Below, in pieces: positions 1 through 8,884 of a DNA stretch of 64,000 bases (its first letter is position 1; each line of letters starts with the position of its first letter). The translations under genes were made by a program, and so were the position numbers. The notes beneath the pieces were generated by a model that saw only the letters and a list, made by a program, of their open reading frames with translations, was not told where the DNA came from and made no database searches. Origin of the DNA: DATIRA01 sp963766505 (GTDB taxonomy: Bacteria; Pseudomonadota; Gammaproteobacteria; Steroidobacterales; Steroidobacteraceae); NCBI GenBank assembly GCA_963766505.1, contig CAVYAL010000001.1:558001-622000 (forward strand). Direction: 5' to 3'.

Positions 1-1368
1 GAGCAATACACGGACCCCGAGACCGGCGAAAGCATCATCCTGGACATACTGACCAGCGTCGGGTCGCCCGGCGGCGGCGAGGCCAACCGCAGCGACATCG
101 GCCGGGTCGTGTTCGAGATCCTGCCACCGGAGCAGCGCTCGCTGGAGGTCACCAGCTCGGAGCTTGTGGCCGACTGGCGCCGGCGCATCGGCCAGATCCC
201 CGGCGCGAAGGAGCTGAGCTTCCGCGCCGAGATCGGTCGCAGCGGCGCGCCGATAGACGTGCAGCTCGCGGGTCCGGATTTCGACGTGCTGCGGGCGCTG
301 TCGAGCGAGGTCCAGCAGAAGCTCGGCACTTACCCGGGCGTGTTCGACATCGGCGACAGCTTCGAGGACGGCAAGGAGGAGATCGAGCTGAAGCTCAAGC
401 CGCAGGCGGAGCTGCTCGGGCTGGCGCTCGACGACCTCGCGCGGCAGGTACGCCATGCCTTCTACGGCTTCGAGGTGCAACGCGTACAGCGCGGCCGCGA
501 CGAGGTCCGGGTCTTCGTCCGCTACCCTGAAGGCGAGCGCCGGACGCTGGAGAGTCTCGACTCGATGCGCATCCGCACGCCCTCCGGCGCCGAGGTCCCG
601 TTCTCGGAGGTCGCCGATGCCAGCTACGGTCGCGGCTTCTCGTCGATCCGGCGCGTGGACCGCAATCGCACGATCAACGTGACCGCCGACGTGAACAAGG
701 AGCAGGTGGACCTCGAGGCCATCAAGCGCGACATCGTCTCCTACCTGGAGCAATCGGTCGCTGCTCACCCGGGCACGAGCTTCTCGATGGAGGGCGAGGC
801 GCGTGAGCAGCGGGAGTCGTTCGGCAGCCTCGGCTTCGGGCTGATCTTCGTGCTGTTCGCGATCTATGCGCTGCTCGCGATCCCGTTCCGTTCCTACCTG
901 CAGCCGCTGATCGTCATGAGCGTGATCCCGTTCGGCGTCGCCGGCGCGATGCTCGGTCACATCGTGATGGGCATGAGCCTGACGATCATGAGCATCATGG
1001 GCATGCTCGCGCTCTCGGGCGTGGTCGTGAACGACAGTCTCGTGCTGGTGGACTACGTGAACCGGCGCCGGCGCGAGGGGATGAGCGTGCAGGAAGCGGT
1101 GTCCAGGGCCGGCCAGGCGCGCCTGCGGGCGGTGCTGCTCACCTCGCTGACGACGTTCGCCGGACTGATGCCGCTGATCTTCGAGAAGTCCACGCAGGCC
1201 CAGTTCCTGAAGCCGATGGCGGTTTCGCTGGGCTTCGGCATCATCTTCGCCACGCTCGTGACGCTGCTGCTTATACCGGTGAATTACCTGCTGCTCGAGA
1301 AGCTCCGCGGCCTGTTCGGACGACAGCGCGCGCCGGCCGGCTCGCCGCTCGGCGAGGTCGGCAGCTGA
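1..1368 (+). CDS. RND efflux transporter permease, C-terminal part (cut by window start)
   Basis: The frame is open from base 1, so this is the 3' end of a longer gene; the GTG at 109 is not a real start. It encodes the C-terminal half of an inner-membrane RND (HAE1/AcrB-like) proton-driven exporter. Visible parts are a periplasmic porter/docking region followed by the last transmembrane bundle, starting near codon 278 with GLIFVLFAIYALLAIPF and including MGMLALSGVVVNDSLVLVDY, a typical TM10-11 signature. The last helix ends in a short basic tail. Family members are about 1,000-1,050 aa, so more than half lies upstream. The substrate cannot be told. An adaptor gene would be expected upstream, outside the window. 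Confidence 0.93.
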   Translation, partial: EQYTDPETGESIILDILTSVGSPGGGEANRSDIGRVVFEILPPEQRSLEVTSSELVADWRRRIGQIPGAKELSFRAEIGRSGAPIDVQLAGPDFDVLRALSSEVQQKLGTYPGVFDIGDSFEDGKEEIELKLKPQAELLGLALDDLARQVRHAFYGFEVQRVQRGRDEVRVFVRYPEGERRTLESLDSMRIRTPSGAEVPFSEVADASYGRGFSSIRRVDRNRTINVTADVNKEQVDLEAIKRDIVSYLEQSVAAHPGTSFSMEGEAREQRESFGSLGFGLIFVLFAIYALLAIPFRSYLQPLIVMSVIPFGVAGAMLGHIVMGMSLTIMSIMGMLALSGVVVNDSLVLVDYVNRRRREGMSVQEAVSRAGQARLRAVLLTSLTTFAGLMPLIFEKSTQAQFLKPMAVSLGFGIIFATLVTLLLIPVNYLLLEKLRGLFGRQRAPAGSPLGEVGS

Positions 1369-1369
1369 G

Positions 1370-3259
1370 TCACTCGATCTCGAAGCTGAGCGCGAAGCCG
1401 TCGACGATGCTCTTCGCCGCGTCGTGCTGGGCAGGATCCGACAGCCGCACCCGCGCGACGGTCCCCCGCCGCTCGTCCGCCACGGCGCCGACATCGGCCT
1501 CGATCGACGCCGCCGCCAGCGCTTCGCGCAACACCAGCTCGATCGCGCGGCGGCGCAGCTCGGGCTTGAACACCTTCCCGACCGCCGTCGTCGGCAGCGC
1601 GCCCAGCACGACGATGCGCACCGGGACGGCCGCACGCTCCGGGATCCGTTCCCTGCAGAGCGCGACGAGCTCGTCCGGGTCGAGATCCATGCCGGGGCGC
1701 GGAGCGACGAACGCCATCGGCAGCTCGCCGGCATAGGCGTCGGGCTGCCCCACTGCGGCGGCCAGCGCAACGGCCGGATGGCCTGCGAGTACGTCCTCGA
1801 TCAGCTGGGGATCGATGTTGTGCCCGCCACGGATGATCAGGTCCTTGGCCCGGCCTGTCAGCCAGACATAACCGTCGGAGTCGATGCGTGCGAGATCGCC
1901 GGTGTTGAGCCATCCGGCACCGGCCCAGACCTTTGCATTGTCCTGTTCGCGCAGGTAGCCGGGGAAGACGGCCGGGCCGCTGATCAGCAGGTTGCCGATT
2001 TCGTCGGTCCCGCACTCGCGTTCTATTCCACCGTCGCTGGCGATCTCCGCGGTCATCACCTGCTGGTAGGGCAGCGCGAGGCCGACCGAGCCGATCCGAC
2101 GCTCTCCGGCCGGCGGGTTGATGCAGCTCGCGCAGGTCGCCTCGGTCAGGCCGTAGCCCTCGAGTATCCTGAGGCCCGTCAGTGCCTCGAAGCGGCGAAA
2201 GACCTCGGGCGGCATCGGCGCGGCGCCGCAGATGGCATAGCGCAGCGAGCCCAGGTCCGCGCCGCCGGTCGGCGCGTCCAGCAGCGCCGCGTAGATCGTC
2301 GGGACGGCACTGAAGTAGTTGACGCGGTAGCGCTCGATCAGCTTCCAGAACCCGCCGACGAGGCCCGGCGTGCGATAGCCCTGTATCCCTGCAAGCAGCA
2401 CCGTCGCGCCCCCGCAGAACGTCCCGGTACCCGTGGCGATCGCTCCGTTCACGTGGAACAGCGGCAGTCCGCACAGGAACACGTCGCCCGGCCCGAGCTG
2501 CAGGTACTGCCGGATCTGCCACGACAGGAACACCTCGTTGGCGTGGGTATGACGGGCGATCTTCGGAGTCCCGGTCGTTCCGCCCGTGTGGAAATAGCTG
2601 GCGATGTCATGCGCGCGGATGACCCGTCCGCTCGTGAGCTGGTCACCGGGCTCGGGCGAGCACTCGTAGTCGAAATCGAGCACGTGTCGTCCGGCGACCG
2701 ATACCGGCTCCGGACTCGAGGGTGCAGACCCGCCCTCGAGGAACTGTGCCAGCCCCACCCGCAGCACGGACTGCAGGCTCGGCACGCGCTCGATCACCGC
2801 CTCCACCTTGTCCCACAGTTCGCCTCCCGGGCCGGGGGCCACTGTGACGAGCACCTTCGCATGCGCGGCATTGAGGATATCGACGATATGCGCGGGTTCG
2901 AGCAGCGGGTTGACGCCGAGCGCGATCCCGGCCGCCTCTGCGCCCCACAGCGTGAAGTGCGTCTGCGGCAGGCTGGGCAGGACATACGCGACGACGTCCT
3001 GCGCCCCGACGCCGAGCCGGTGAAACAGGTTCGCGGCCTGCGTGATGCGCCGGAAGAGTTCCTCGTGCGTATAGACCCAGGGCGGCTCCTCGGCGCTGCC
3101 CCGCGGCACGAAGACCAGTGCCGGCAACTCGGCATGCCGGGTCGCCGAGTCATGCAGCATCTCGTAGGTGCTCTGGAAGCGGCAGCGCTGCTCGAACGGC
3201 ACGTGCTCGATCTGCGCGATGTCCTCGCGCGTCGCGATCAGTCGATCAGCGTCGCTCAT
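1370..3259 (-). CDS. Acyl-CoA synthetase, AMP-binding (ANL superfamily)
   Basis: A 629-aa ANL-family adenylating enzyme that activates a carboxylic acid to acyl-AMP and then acyl-CoA. The P-loop-like motif TGGTTGTPK lies at residues about 225-233, LEGYGLTEAT about 365-374, the hinge-region GDLARIDSDGYVWLTGR about 455-471, and the C-terminal catalytic Lys in GKVFKPEL. Its length and unusual N-terminus match the longer fatty-acyl-CoA synthetase-like group rather than FadD. It starts with ATG 9 bp after the stop of the PrpE-like gene upstream, so the two are likely one operon. The natural acid is unknown. The facing RND gene ends only 1 bp away. Confidence 0.88.
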   Translation of the reverse strand: MSDADRLIATREDIAQIEHVPFEQRCRFQSTYEMLHDSATRHAELPALVFVPRGSAEEPPWVYTHEELFRRITQAANLFHRLGVGAQDVVAYVLPSLPQTHFTLWGAEAAGIALGVNPLLEPAHIVDILNAAHAKVLVTVAPGPGGELWDKVEAVIERVPSLQSVLRVGLAQFLEGGSAPSSPEPVSVAGRHVLDFDYECSPEPGDQLTSGRVIRAHDIASYFHTGGTTGTPKIARHTHANEVFLSWQIRQYLQLGPGDVFLCGLPLFHVNGAIATGTGTFCGGATVLLAGIQGYRTPGLVGGFWKLIERYRVNYFSAVPTIYAALLDAPTGGADLGSLRYAICGAAPMPPEVFRRFEALTGLRILEGYGLTEATCASCINPPAGERRIGSVGLALPYQQVMTAEIASDGGIERECGTDEIGNLLISGPAVFPGYLREQDNAKVWAGAGWLNTGDLARIDSDGYVWLTGRAKDLIIRGGHNIDPQLIEDVLAGHPAVALAAAVGQPDAYAGELPMAFVAPRPGMDLDPDELVALCRERIPERAAVPVRIVVLGALPTTAVGKVFKPELRRRAIELVLREALAAASIEADVGAVADERRGTVARVRLSDPAQHDAAKSIVDGFALSFEIE

Positions 3260-3268
3260 CGGCGCGAG

Positions 3269-5188
3269 CTACTCCCCGATCCTGGCCTCCGATTCCCGTG
3301 CATAGCCCAGCGCGCGCAGCGCTGCCTTGATTTCCTCGAGTATGGCAGGGTCGTCTATGGTCGGCGGCACCTGGTAGGGTTCCGCGTCCGCGATCTTGCG
3401 CATCGTGCCGCGCAGCACCTTGCCCGAGCGGGTCTTGGGCAGCCGAGGGACGATCGCGACGGCCTTGAAGTTCGCCACCGGACCGACCTGCGCACGAACG
3501 ATCCCGACGAGCTCCTTCCTGATGTCGTCGTGATTACGGTCTACGCCAGCCTTCAGCACGACGAGCCCGACCGGCAACTGCGTCTTGAAGGAATCCTTGA
3601 CGCCGAACACCGCGCATTCGGTCACGTCGGGATGGCTCGCGAGCGCTTCCTCCATGCTGCCGGTCGAGAGATTGTGGCCGGCAACGATGATCACGTCGTC
3701 GATGCGGCCCATGATGAACAGGTAGCCGTCCTCGTCTATGTAGCCCCCGTCGCCTGTCAGGTAGTAGCCCGGATAGCGGGAGAGGTACGCATCGCGGAAA
3801 CGCTGGTCGTTCTTCCACAACGTCAGCAGCGTCCCGGGCGGCAGCGGCAGGCGCACGGCGACCGCGCCGTCCTGCTGCGGCGCAACGGCCTTGCCGTCGG
3901 CGTCGAGCACCTCGACCACGTAGCCCGGCACGGGCTTCGTCGGCGAGCCCGGCTTGAACGGCAGCGGCTCGAGTCCCATGCAGTTCGCCGCGACCGGCCA
4001 GCCCGTCTCGGTCTGCCACCAGTGATCGATGACCGGTACCTGCAGCAGGCCGCAGGCCCAGTGATAGGTGTCGGGATCGAGCCGCTCACCGGCCAGGAAC
4101 AGGTAGCGGAAATGCGACAGATCGTAACGGCCGACGTACTCGCCCTTCGGATCCTCCTTCTTGATGGCACGGAATGCCGTCGGCGCGGTGAACAGCACGA
4201 CCACCCGGTGCTCGTTGATCACGCGCCAGAACTCGCCCGGGTCGGGCGTGCCGACGGGCTTGCCCTCGTGGATCACCGTCGTGCAGCCGTGCAGCAGCGG
4301 CGCATAGGCGATGTAGGAGTGACCCACGACCCAGCCGAAGTCGGAGGCCGCCCAGAAGACTTCGCCCGGCTCGACGCCGTAGACAGCATGCATCGACCAC
4401 TTGAGCGCGACGGCATAGCCACCATGATCACGGACCACGCCCTTGGGCATGCCCGTCGTGCCCGATGTGTACAGGATGTACAGGGGGTGGTCGGACTCGA
4501 CCGGGACGCACTCGGCCGGCTGTGCATCACGCAGCGCTGCCTGCCAGTCGACGTCGCGGCCCTCGACGAGCTCGCAGGGCTGCGCCGGGCGCTGCAGCAC
4601 GACGCAGTGCGAGGGCTTGTTCTTCGCGATCCGTATCGCCTCGTCCAGCAGCGGCTTGTACGGCACGACGCGATTGACCTCGACGCCGCAGGAAGCCGAC
4701 ACGACGACTTTCGGCGCGGCGTCGTCGATGCGCACGGCCAGTTCCCGGCTCGCGAATCCGCCGAACACGACCGAGTGGATCGCTCCGAGCCGGGCGCAGG
4801 CGAACATCGCGATCAGCGTCTCGGGAACCATCGGCATGTAGATGACGACCCGGTCGCCCTTCTCGACCCCGAGGCTGCGCAGCACGCCCGCGAATCGCGC
4901 GACCTCGTCGCGCAGCTCTCGGAAGCTCAGCGTGCGCTGCGTCTTCGTGACCGGGCTGTCATAGATGACGGCCGGCTGGTCGGCCCGGCCCTGCTCGACG
5001 TGGCGATCGATCGCGTTGTAGCAGATGTTGAGCTTGCCGCCCTTGAACCAGCGGAAGAAAGGATCCGCGGAGCGGTCGAGCACGCGGTCGAAGTCCTGGT
5101 CCCAGTGAATCCCCCGTGCCGCCTCGCCCCAGAATGCCTCTGGATCGTTCCGGGCCTGCTCGTACGCCCGCTGATATTCACCGCTCAT
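3269..5188 (-). CDS. prpE: Propionyl/acetyl-CoA synthetase, PrpE-like
   Basis: A 639-aa short-chain acyl-CoA synthetase. The N-terminal ACS domain (FFRWFKGGKLNICYNAIDRH), the adenylation motif YTSGTTGMPKG at about 240-250, the GDGGYIDEDGYLFIMGR hinge and the C-terminal Lys in PKTRSGKVLRG are all present. Overall sequence resembles PrpE more than Acs, so propionate is the favoured substrate, but acetate or acrylate are possible. I chose the ATG at 5188 because GGGGGAG lies 7 nt upstream; an in-frame ATG at 5233 lacks such a site. It leads an operon with the second ligase. No prpBCD genes are visible nearby. Confidence 0.88.
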   Translation of the reverse strand: MSGEYQRAYEQARNDPEAFWGEAARGIHWDQDFDRVLDRSADPFFRWFKGGKLNICYNAIDRHVEQGRADQPAVIYDSPVTKTQRTLSFRELRDEVARFAGVLRSLGVEKGDRVVIYMPMVPETLIAMFACARLGAIHSVVFGGFASRELAVRIDDAAPKVVVSASCGVEVNRVVPYKPLLDEAIRIAKNKPSHCVVLQRPAQPCELVEGRDVDWQAALRDAQPAECVPVESDHPLYILYTSGTTGMPKGVVRDHGGYAVALKWSMHAVYGVEPGEVFWAASDFGWVVGHSYIAYAPLLHGCTTVIHEGKPVGTPDPGEFWRVINEHRVVVLFTAPTAFRAIKKEDPKGEYVGRYDLSHFRYLFLAGERLDPDTYHWACGLLQVPVIDHWWQTETGWPVAANCMGLEPLPFKPGSPTKPVPGYVVEVLDADGKAVAPQQDGAVAVRLPLPPGTLLTLWKNDQRFRDAYLSRYPGYYLTGDGGYIDEDGYLFIMGRIDDVIIVAGHNLSTGSMEEALASHPDVTECAVFGVKDSFKTQLPVGLVVLKAGVDRNHDDIRKELVGIVRAQVGPVANFKAVAIVPRLPKTRSGKVLRGTMRKIADAEPYQVPPTIDDPAILEEIKAALRALGYARESEARIGE

Positions 5189-5255
5189 CTGCGCTCCCCC
5201 CTGGTCGGGCCCATCCGCAGCACGATCCTGCAATCAGCGCACGCGCGCAATGCGG

Positions 5256-5352
5256 CCAAAGTCGGACTCCGGCGCCGGCGGGCGGGCACTGATCGGCCGG
5301 TCGGACGTGCTCCAACCGGGTTGGGCCCGCTGCCCCGGGCGACCAAAGTCGG
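5256..5352. promoter_or_regulatory. Upstream region of the TonB receptor with repeated boxes
   Basis: The 231-bp gap between the divergent prpE and TonB receptor genes holds two direct copies of CCAAAGTCGG (5256-5265 and 5343-5352, 87 bp apart) and between them a 13-bp palindrome CCAACCGGGTTGG (5312-5324). The AT-rich stretch TCAATAATTACTAAA just before the receptor start could hold its -10 element. These look like regulator sites, but no known operator (for example Fur) is recognisable. Confidence 0.3.
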
Positions 5353-5419
5353 GTTTCAAATCGGCTGTCGGGAGTTTATGCTCCACTGTCAATAATTACT
5401 AAACCCTGTGGAGTCACAA

Positions 5420-7480
5420 ATGACCGTTCGCAACGGAATCACCGTGATTGCACGGCTCGTGGCGGGATTACTCGGGACCGGCGCCGTTGCGGCGATGGCT
5501 GCCGGCGAGCCGCAGGATGCCTATCGACTGGCCGAGACGATCACGGTCATCGGTCAGCGCCCGCGCGTCGCCGACCAGGTCGCGACGGTGGACGTCGTGA
5601 ACGCCGAGGAGATCGCCCGTCGCGGAGCACGGAACCTGAACGAGGCGCTCACGCTGCTGCCGGGCGTCTACGTCCGCTACGGCGCGGACGGCGTCCCGCG
5701 GATAGACATCCGCGGCCTGCGTACCCGGAACATCATCCTGCTGCAGGACGGTGTATTGCTCAATTCGAGCTACGACGGGCAGTTCGACCCCTCCTCGATT
5801 CCGGCGCACAACATCGCCGAGATCAAGGTCACGCGCGGGAGCAGCTCCGTGCTGTACGGACCGGGTGGCAATGCCGGCGTGATCGAGATCATCACGAAGT
5901 CCGCTGGCGAGAGCCTGATCGCGAGCGTCGATGGCGAGTACGAGTTCTCCGAGGCCTGGCAGCTGCGCGGATCCGTGAGTGGCCGCGCCGGCGACGCCGG
6001 AATGTCGCTGTGGGGCTCGTGGTTCGACCGTGATTACTTCGAGCTGTCCGACGACTTCGAGCCGACCGGGCTGCAGCCTGGCGACAGGCGTATCAACAGC
6101 GACCGCGAGGACCGGGCACTGCAGGGCAATCTCGTGTTCGGCCAGGACGGGCCCGGCATCGGCGTGAGCATCGCCTACCGCGACGGTGAATATGGCAAGC
6201 CGCCGACCACGGTCGACAACTCGGACTCGGTGTACGCCAACCGGGCGCGCTACGAGCGCGTGGAGTTCGATACGTTCTCGGCCCAGGCGGTCACGGAATT
6301 CGGCCAGGGAGAGCCCTACTCTGTTCGACCCTCGGTGTTCTACAACCGCAACTCCGAGCTGACCAACGGCTACGACGACGACGGATTCGCCACGCAGGCG
6401 AAGAACGGCGCCTTCCGCGAGGATGCGACCACGGAGATCTTTGGCGCCGGGATCCTCGGCTCGATGCGTGTCGGGCAATCCGGATTGCTGTCGGGATCGC
6501 TGAGCGGTCGCCGGGAAGACTGGGATGCCGACGGCTTCACCGTTACCACCTCGACGGGTGGAGGCGGTGGCGGCGGCGGCGGCGGTGGTGGTGGCGGCGG
6601 TGGCGGTGGCGGCGGCGGTGGCGCAGTCGCGGTCGCCGAGCCTTTCAGCCAGGACGAATCCATCGACATCTATTCGCTCGACATCGAGGGCGAGATCGCT
6701 GCCACCGACTCGCTGGATCTCGTCGGTGGACTGGGTTACAGCCGACAGAGCCGCGATCGCGGTCGCAATGATGACGGCTTCTCGTTCCTTCTGGGCGGCG
6801 ACTACGCGCTCGGGGACGCCTCGGCGCTGCGCGCCTCGGCCGCCCGCAAGATCCGGTATCCGACGTTGCGCGACCTGTATGCAGTGGACCGCGGCAATCC
6901 GGACCTTGAGCCGGAGACGACCTACACCTACGAGCTGGGCCTGAGCCACGGATTCGACTCCGGCAACGCGACGGTGGAGGGGGTCCTGTTCTGGATCGAT
7001 GCCGAGGACTTCATCGAGCGCGTGCCGGGCGGAGTCACGCAGAACTTCGAGAAATATCGCTTCAAGGGCATTGAACTGACGGGCAGCTACCGGGCACTCG
7101 AGAGCCTGGAACTCGCCGCTGGCTACACGTACATGGATTCGGAGAATCGCTCGAGCGGAACGGACACCGATACGCTGCAGAACCGCCCCGAGCACAAGTT
7201 CACGCTACGCGTGGACTATTTCCCCTTGCCGGGCCTGCGGCTCGGCGGCTCGTATCTGTACGCGGCGGACAGCTACACGCTGTCGCGCACCACGCCGACG
7301 ACGACCAAGAAGCTCGGTGACTACGGCGTGCTCGATCTGGACGGCTGGTACGAGTTCCGGGACGGACGTGCCCGGATCTACGCGCGCGTCGAGAACGTGC
7401 TCGACGAGAACTATGAGGAGTCCTTCGGCTTCCCGCAGCCTGGCCGGACCTACGTGATCGGCGCGAAGCTCGGACTGTGA
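5420..7480 (+). CDS. TonB-dependent outer-membrane receptor with a poly-glycine insert
   Basis: A 686-aa outer-membrane active-transport receptor. A signal peptide (cleavage near GAVAAMAAG) is followed by a TonB box-like ETITVIGQR, a plug domain (about 50-165, with DIRGLRTRNIILLQDGVLLNS and GSSSVLYGPGGNAGVIEIIT), and a beta-barrel ending GRTYVIGAKLGL. ATG 5420 is preferred over the GTG at 5408 because GTGGAG lies 7 nt upstream of the ATG. Residues about 380-401 are 22 consecutive glycines encoded by mixed GGN codons, in what should be an extracellular or periplasmic loop. The ligand is unknown; the plug is of the siderophore/vitamin type. Convergent with the membrane-protein gene. Confidence 0.9.
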   Translation: MTVRNGITVIARLVAGLLGTGAVAAMAAGEPQDAYRLAETITVIGQRPRVADQVATVDVVNAEEIARRGARNLNEALTLLPGVYVRYGADGVPRIDIRGLRTRNIILLQDGVLLNSSYDGQFDPSSIPAHNIAEIKVTRGSSSVLYGPGGNAGVIEIITKSAGESLIASVDGEYEFSEAWQLRGSVSGRAGDAGMSLWGSWFDRDYFELSDDFEPTGLQPGDRRINSDREDRALQGNLVFGQDGPGIGVSIAYRDGEYGKPPTTVDNSDSVYANRARYERVEFDTFSAQAVTEFGQGEPYSVRPSVFYNRNSELTNGYDDDGFATQAKNGAFREDATTEIFGAGILGSMRVGQSGLLSGSLSGRREDWDADGFTVTTSTGGGGGGGGGGGGGGGGGGGGGGAVAVAEPFSQDESIDIYSLDIEGEIAATDSLDLVGGLGYSRQSRDRGRNDDGFSFLLGGDYALGDASALRASAARKIRYPTLRDLYAVDRGNPDLEPETTYTYELGLSHGFDSGNATVEGVLFWIDAEDFIERVPGGVTQNFEKYRFKGIELTGSYRALESLELAAGYTYMDSENRSSGTDTDTLQNRPEHKFTLRVDYFPLPGLRLGGSYLYAADSYTLSRTTPTTTKKLGDYGVLDLDGWYEFRDGRARIYARVENVLDENYEESFGFPQPGRTYVIGAKLGL
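6557..6622 (+). repeat. 22-codon GGN tract encoding poly-Gly in the TonB receptor
   Basis: This is an in-frame run of 22 glycine codons, nearly all GGC or GGT with one GGA. Because the unit is a triplet, length change by slippage would alter loop length without breaking the frame. The mixture of codons argues against very recent expansion. Confidence 0.9.
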
Positions 7481-7493
7481 GGCGAGCCGGAGT

Positions 7494-8072
7494 TCAGCGG
7501 CTCAGACGGCGCTGGGTTGCGCGCCAGATGAGCACCGCGGCCAGCGCGCCGGCAAAGCCGAACAGCAGGTGAGTCAGGACCGGATACACCGGCCCGAAGC
7601 GCAGCGAGCCGAACTGCATGCCGAAGAGCTGGTTCGCGAGGATGCGAAGCACCGGCTTGGCCGTGAACGCGAGCGCAGCGAGCGCCGGCAGGAACAGCAG
7701 CAACCTGCCGAACCGGGGATTCAGGCGGTAGCCCAGGTCGAGCACGATGCCGGGCAACACGTAGAAGAGCGGCATCAGCGGACCGTGATCCGCTCCGAGC
7801 AGGACCGCCGCGGTCGCGGCGCTGACGCCGACGAGCGTCGCGGACCAGGGACTCGTGCAGCTCAACCGGCCCACGACCAGCAGTGCCATGGCTTCCAGGC
7901 CGTGGTGGCCTGGAAGCTGCAGCGGCCAGCGGAAGGCCTGCTCCAGCAGCACGACGCCGAGGCCCAGCGATGCCAGGAACAGCGCCCGGCCGACGCTGAG
8001 CGGCCCGACCAGGTCAATAGCGCCGAATAACTTCCTTTGAGAGGATCTTCCAGCCGTTATTGCCATCTCCAC
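7494..8072 (-). CDS. Small polytopic membrane protein, transporter S-component-like
   Basis: A 192-aa, very hydrophobic protein with about five or six predicted membrane helices (for example VGRALFLASLGLGVVLLEQAF, PLMPLFYVLPGIVLDLGY and VYPVLTHLLFGFAGALAAVLIW) and a basic tail. I do not recognise the family with certainty. Its size, helix pattern and PGHHGLEAMALL motif recall integral-membrane binding subunits of ECF-type uptake systems, which is inference. The ATG at 8072 makes it overlap the upstream TiaS-like gene by 59 nt. A non-ATG start near 8025, after AAGGAAG, would reduce this. The two genes are surely co-transcribed. The convergent neighbour is a TonB receptor. Confidence 0.6.
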   Translation of the reverse strand: MEMAITAGRSSQRKLFGAIDLVGPLSVGRALFLASLGLGVVLLEQAFRWPLQLPGHHGLEAMALLVVGRLSCTSPWSATLVGVSAATAAVLLGADHGPLMPLFYVLPGIVLDLGYRLNPRFGRLLLFLPALAALAFTAKPVLRILANQLFGMQFGSLRFGPVYPVLTHLLFGFAGALAAVLIWRATQRRLSR

Positions 8073-8751
8073 CCTCGCAGCTTTCTGTCAGCAGGACCGC
8101 CCGGCCGCCGAGCAGCACCGGACGAGGCCAGGGATCGACCAGCACCGTCGCATCTGCCGGCAGACTCTGACCCTCGGTTGTTTCCACGGAGTCTATTCCA
8201 GTTGTCGCCAGGAGTCTCCCCGCAGTTGTGGTACCTGAGAGTTCCCGGACCCCTTCCAGCCAGATGAAGCGGCCGTCCTGACCGCCGCGGCGCAGACCAA
8301 CCGCCGCCAGCGCCCCGATCACGCCGATGCGCTCGCCGGTCAGACCCTCCAGGTACACGCCGTGGTTCCGGGCAAGCTCATGGGCCTGATCGCGAACGAG
8401 CAGGTTCGACTTGGCGGAACGACCGAATGAAACGACCTCGTCCGCGACCGCATCGTAGACCGCCAGGCACAGCCCGGCGTCCGAGCCTTCGGCGCTCTGC
8501 TCCAGCAGGTAGTCGCGACAGAAATCACGTGCCTCGCGGACACTGTCGTCATCGACAAGCACGTCCAGGCAGGCCGAACTGTTGTGCGACGTGTACGGTA
8601 TCGACGGATGGACGTAGAGCTGGTGACGGGTGATGCCACGGACCTGCGCCAGCCCCGCCTCACGCAGCCGCTCACCCAGCTGTCGCGCACGGAAGCCGGT
8701 TCCGCGACTGTCGGGGTTGTCGGTATCGTCGATGCCGATCAGGCAGCGCAT
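8014..8751 (-). CDS. TiaS-like protein (tRNA-Ile2 agmatidine synthetase homologue)
   Basis: A 245-aa protein starting MRCLIGIDDTDNPDSRGTG, the hallmark N-terminus of archaeal TiaS (tRNA-Ile2 2-agmatinylcytidine synthetase, DUF1743-related), with HQLYVHPSIPYTSHNSSAC and the SFGRSAKSNLL region. Archaeal TiaS is about 420 aa with C-terminal OB-fold and zinc-ribbon domains that hold the tRNA; this protein lacks those. Bacteria normally use TilS and lysidine instead, so tRNA modification is unlikely here. The real function is unknown. It overlaps the small membrane-protein gene downstream and lies next to the formate dehydrogenase terminator. Family assignment is good; function is not. Confidence 0.75.
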   Translation of the reverse strand: MRCLIGIDDTDNPDSRGTGFRARQLGERLREAGLAQVRGITRHQLYVHPSIPYTSHNSSACLDVLVDDDSVREARDFCRDYLLEQSAEGSDAGLCLAVYDAVADEVVSFGRSAKSNLLVRDQAHELARNHGVYLEGLTGERIGVIGALAAVGLRRGGQDGRFIWLEGVRELSGTTTAGRLLATTGIDSVETTEGQSLPADATVLVDPWPRPVLLGGRAVLLTESCEGGDGNNGWKILSKEVIRRY

Positions 8752-8830
8752 CTGCTCAATCCACGCTCAGGGGCCCGCCCCGATGCGCCGAGGTTACACA
8801 GGTCGATCGACCGCCTCCAGCCGGCGGCTG

Positions 8831-8859
8831 AAAAAAGCAGGGGGCGCCGAAGCGCCCCC
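8831..8859 (-). terminator. Rho-independent terminator of the formate dehydrogenase operon
   Basis: Read on the minus strand, an 8-bp perfect GC stem (GGGGGCGC / GCGCCCCC, 8840-8847 with 8852-8859) with a four-base loop is followed by TGCTTTTTT. It lies 26 bp after the stop codon of the cytochrome b subunit, so it should end the fdh transcript before the TiaS-like gene. Confidence 0.85.
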
Positions 8860-8884
8860 GACTTTCCCCCTGACTGCGCTGCGC

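Noticed and set aside
1424..5395. Very long open frame (over 1,300 codons) on the plus strand opposite the two CoA ligases
   Set aside because: It is Arg/Ala-rich, matches no family, and the antisense genes have full domain motifs. GC-rich DNA gives such frames; the same holds for the frames at 10659-13841 and 27250-30084.
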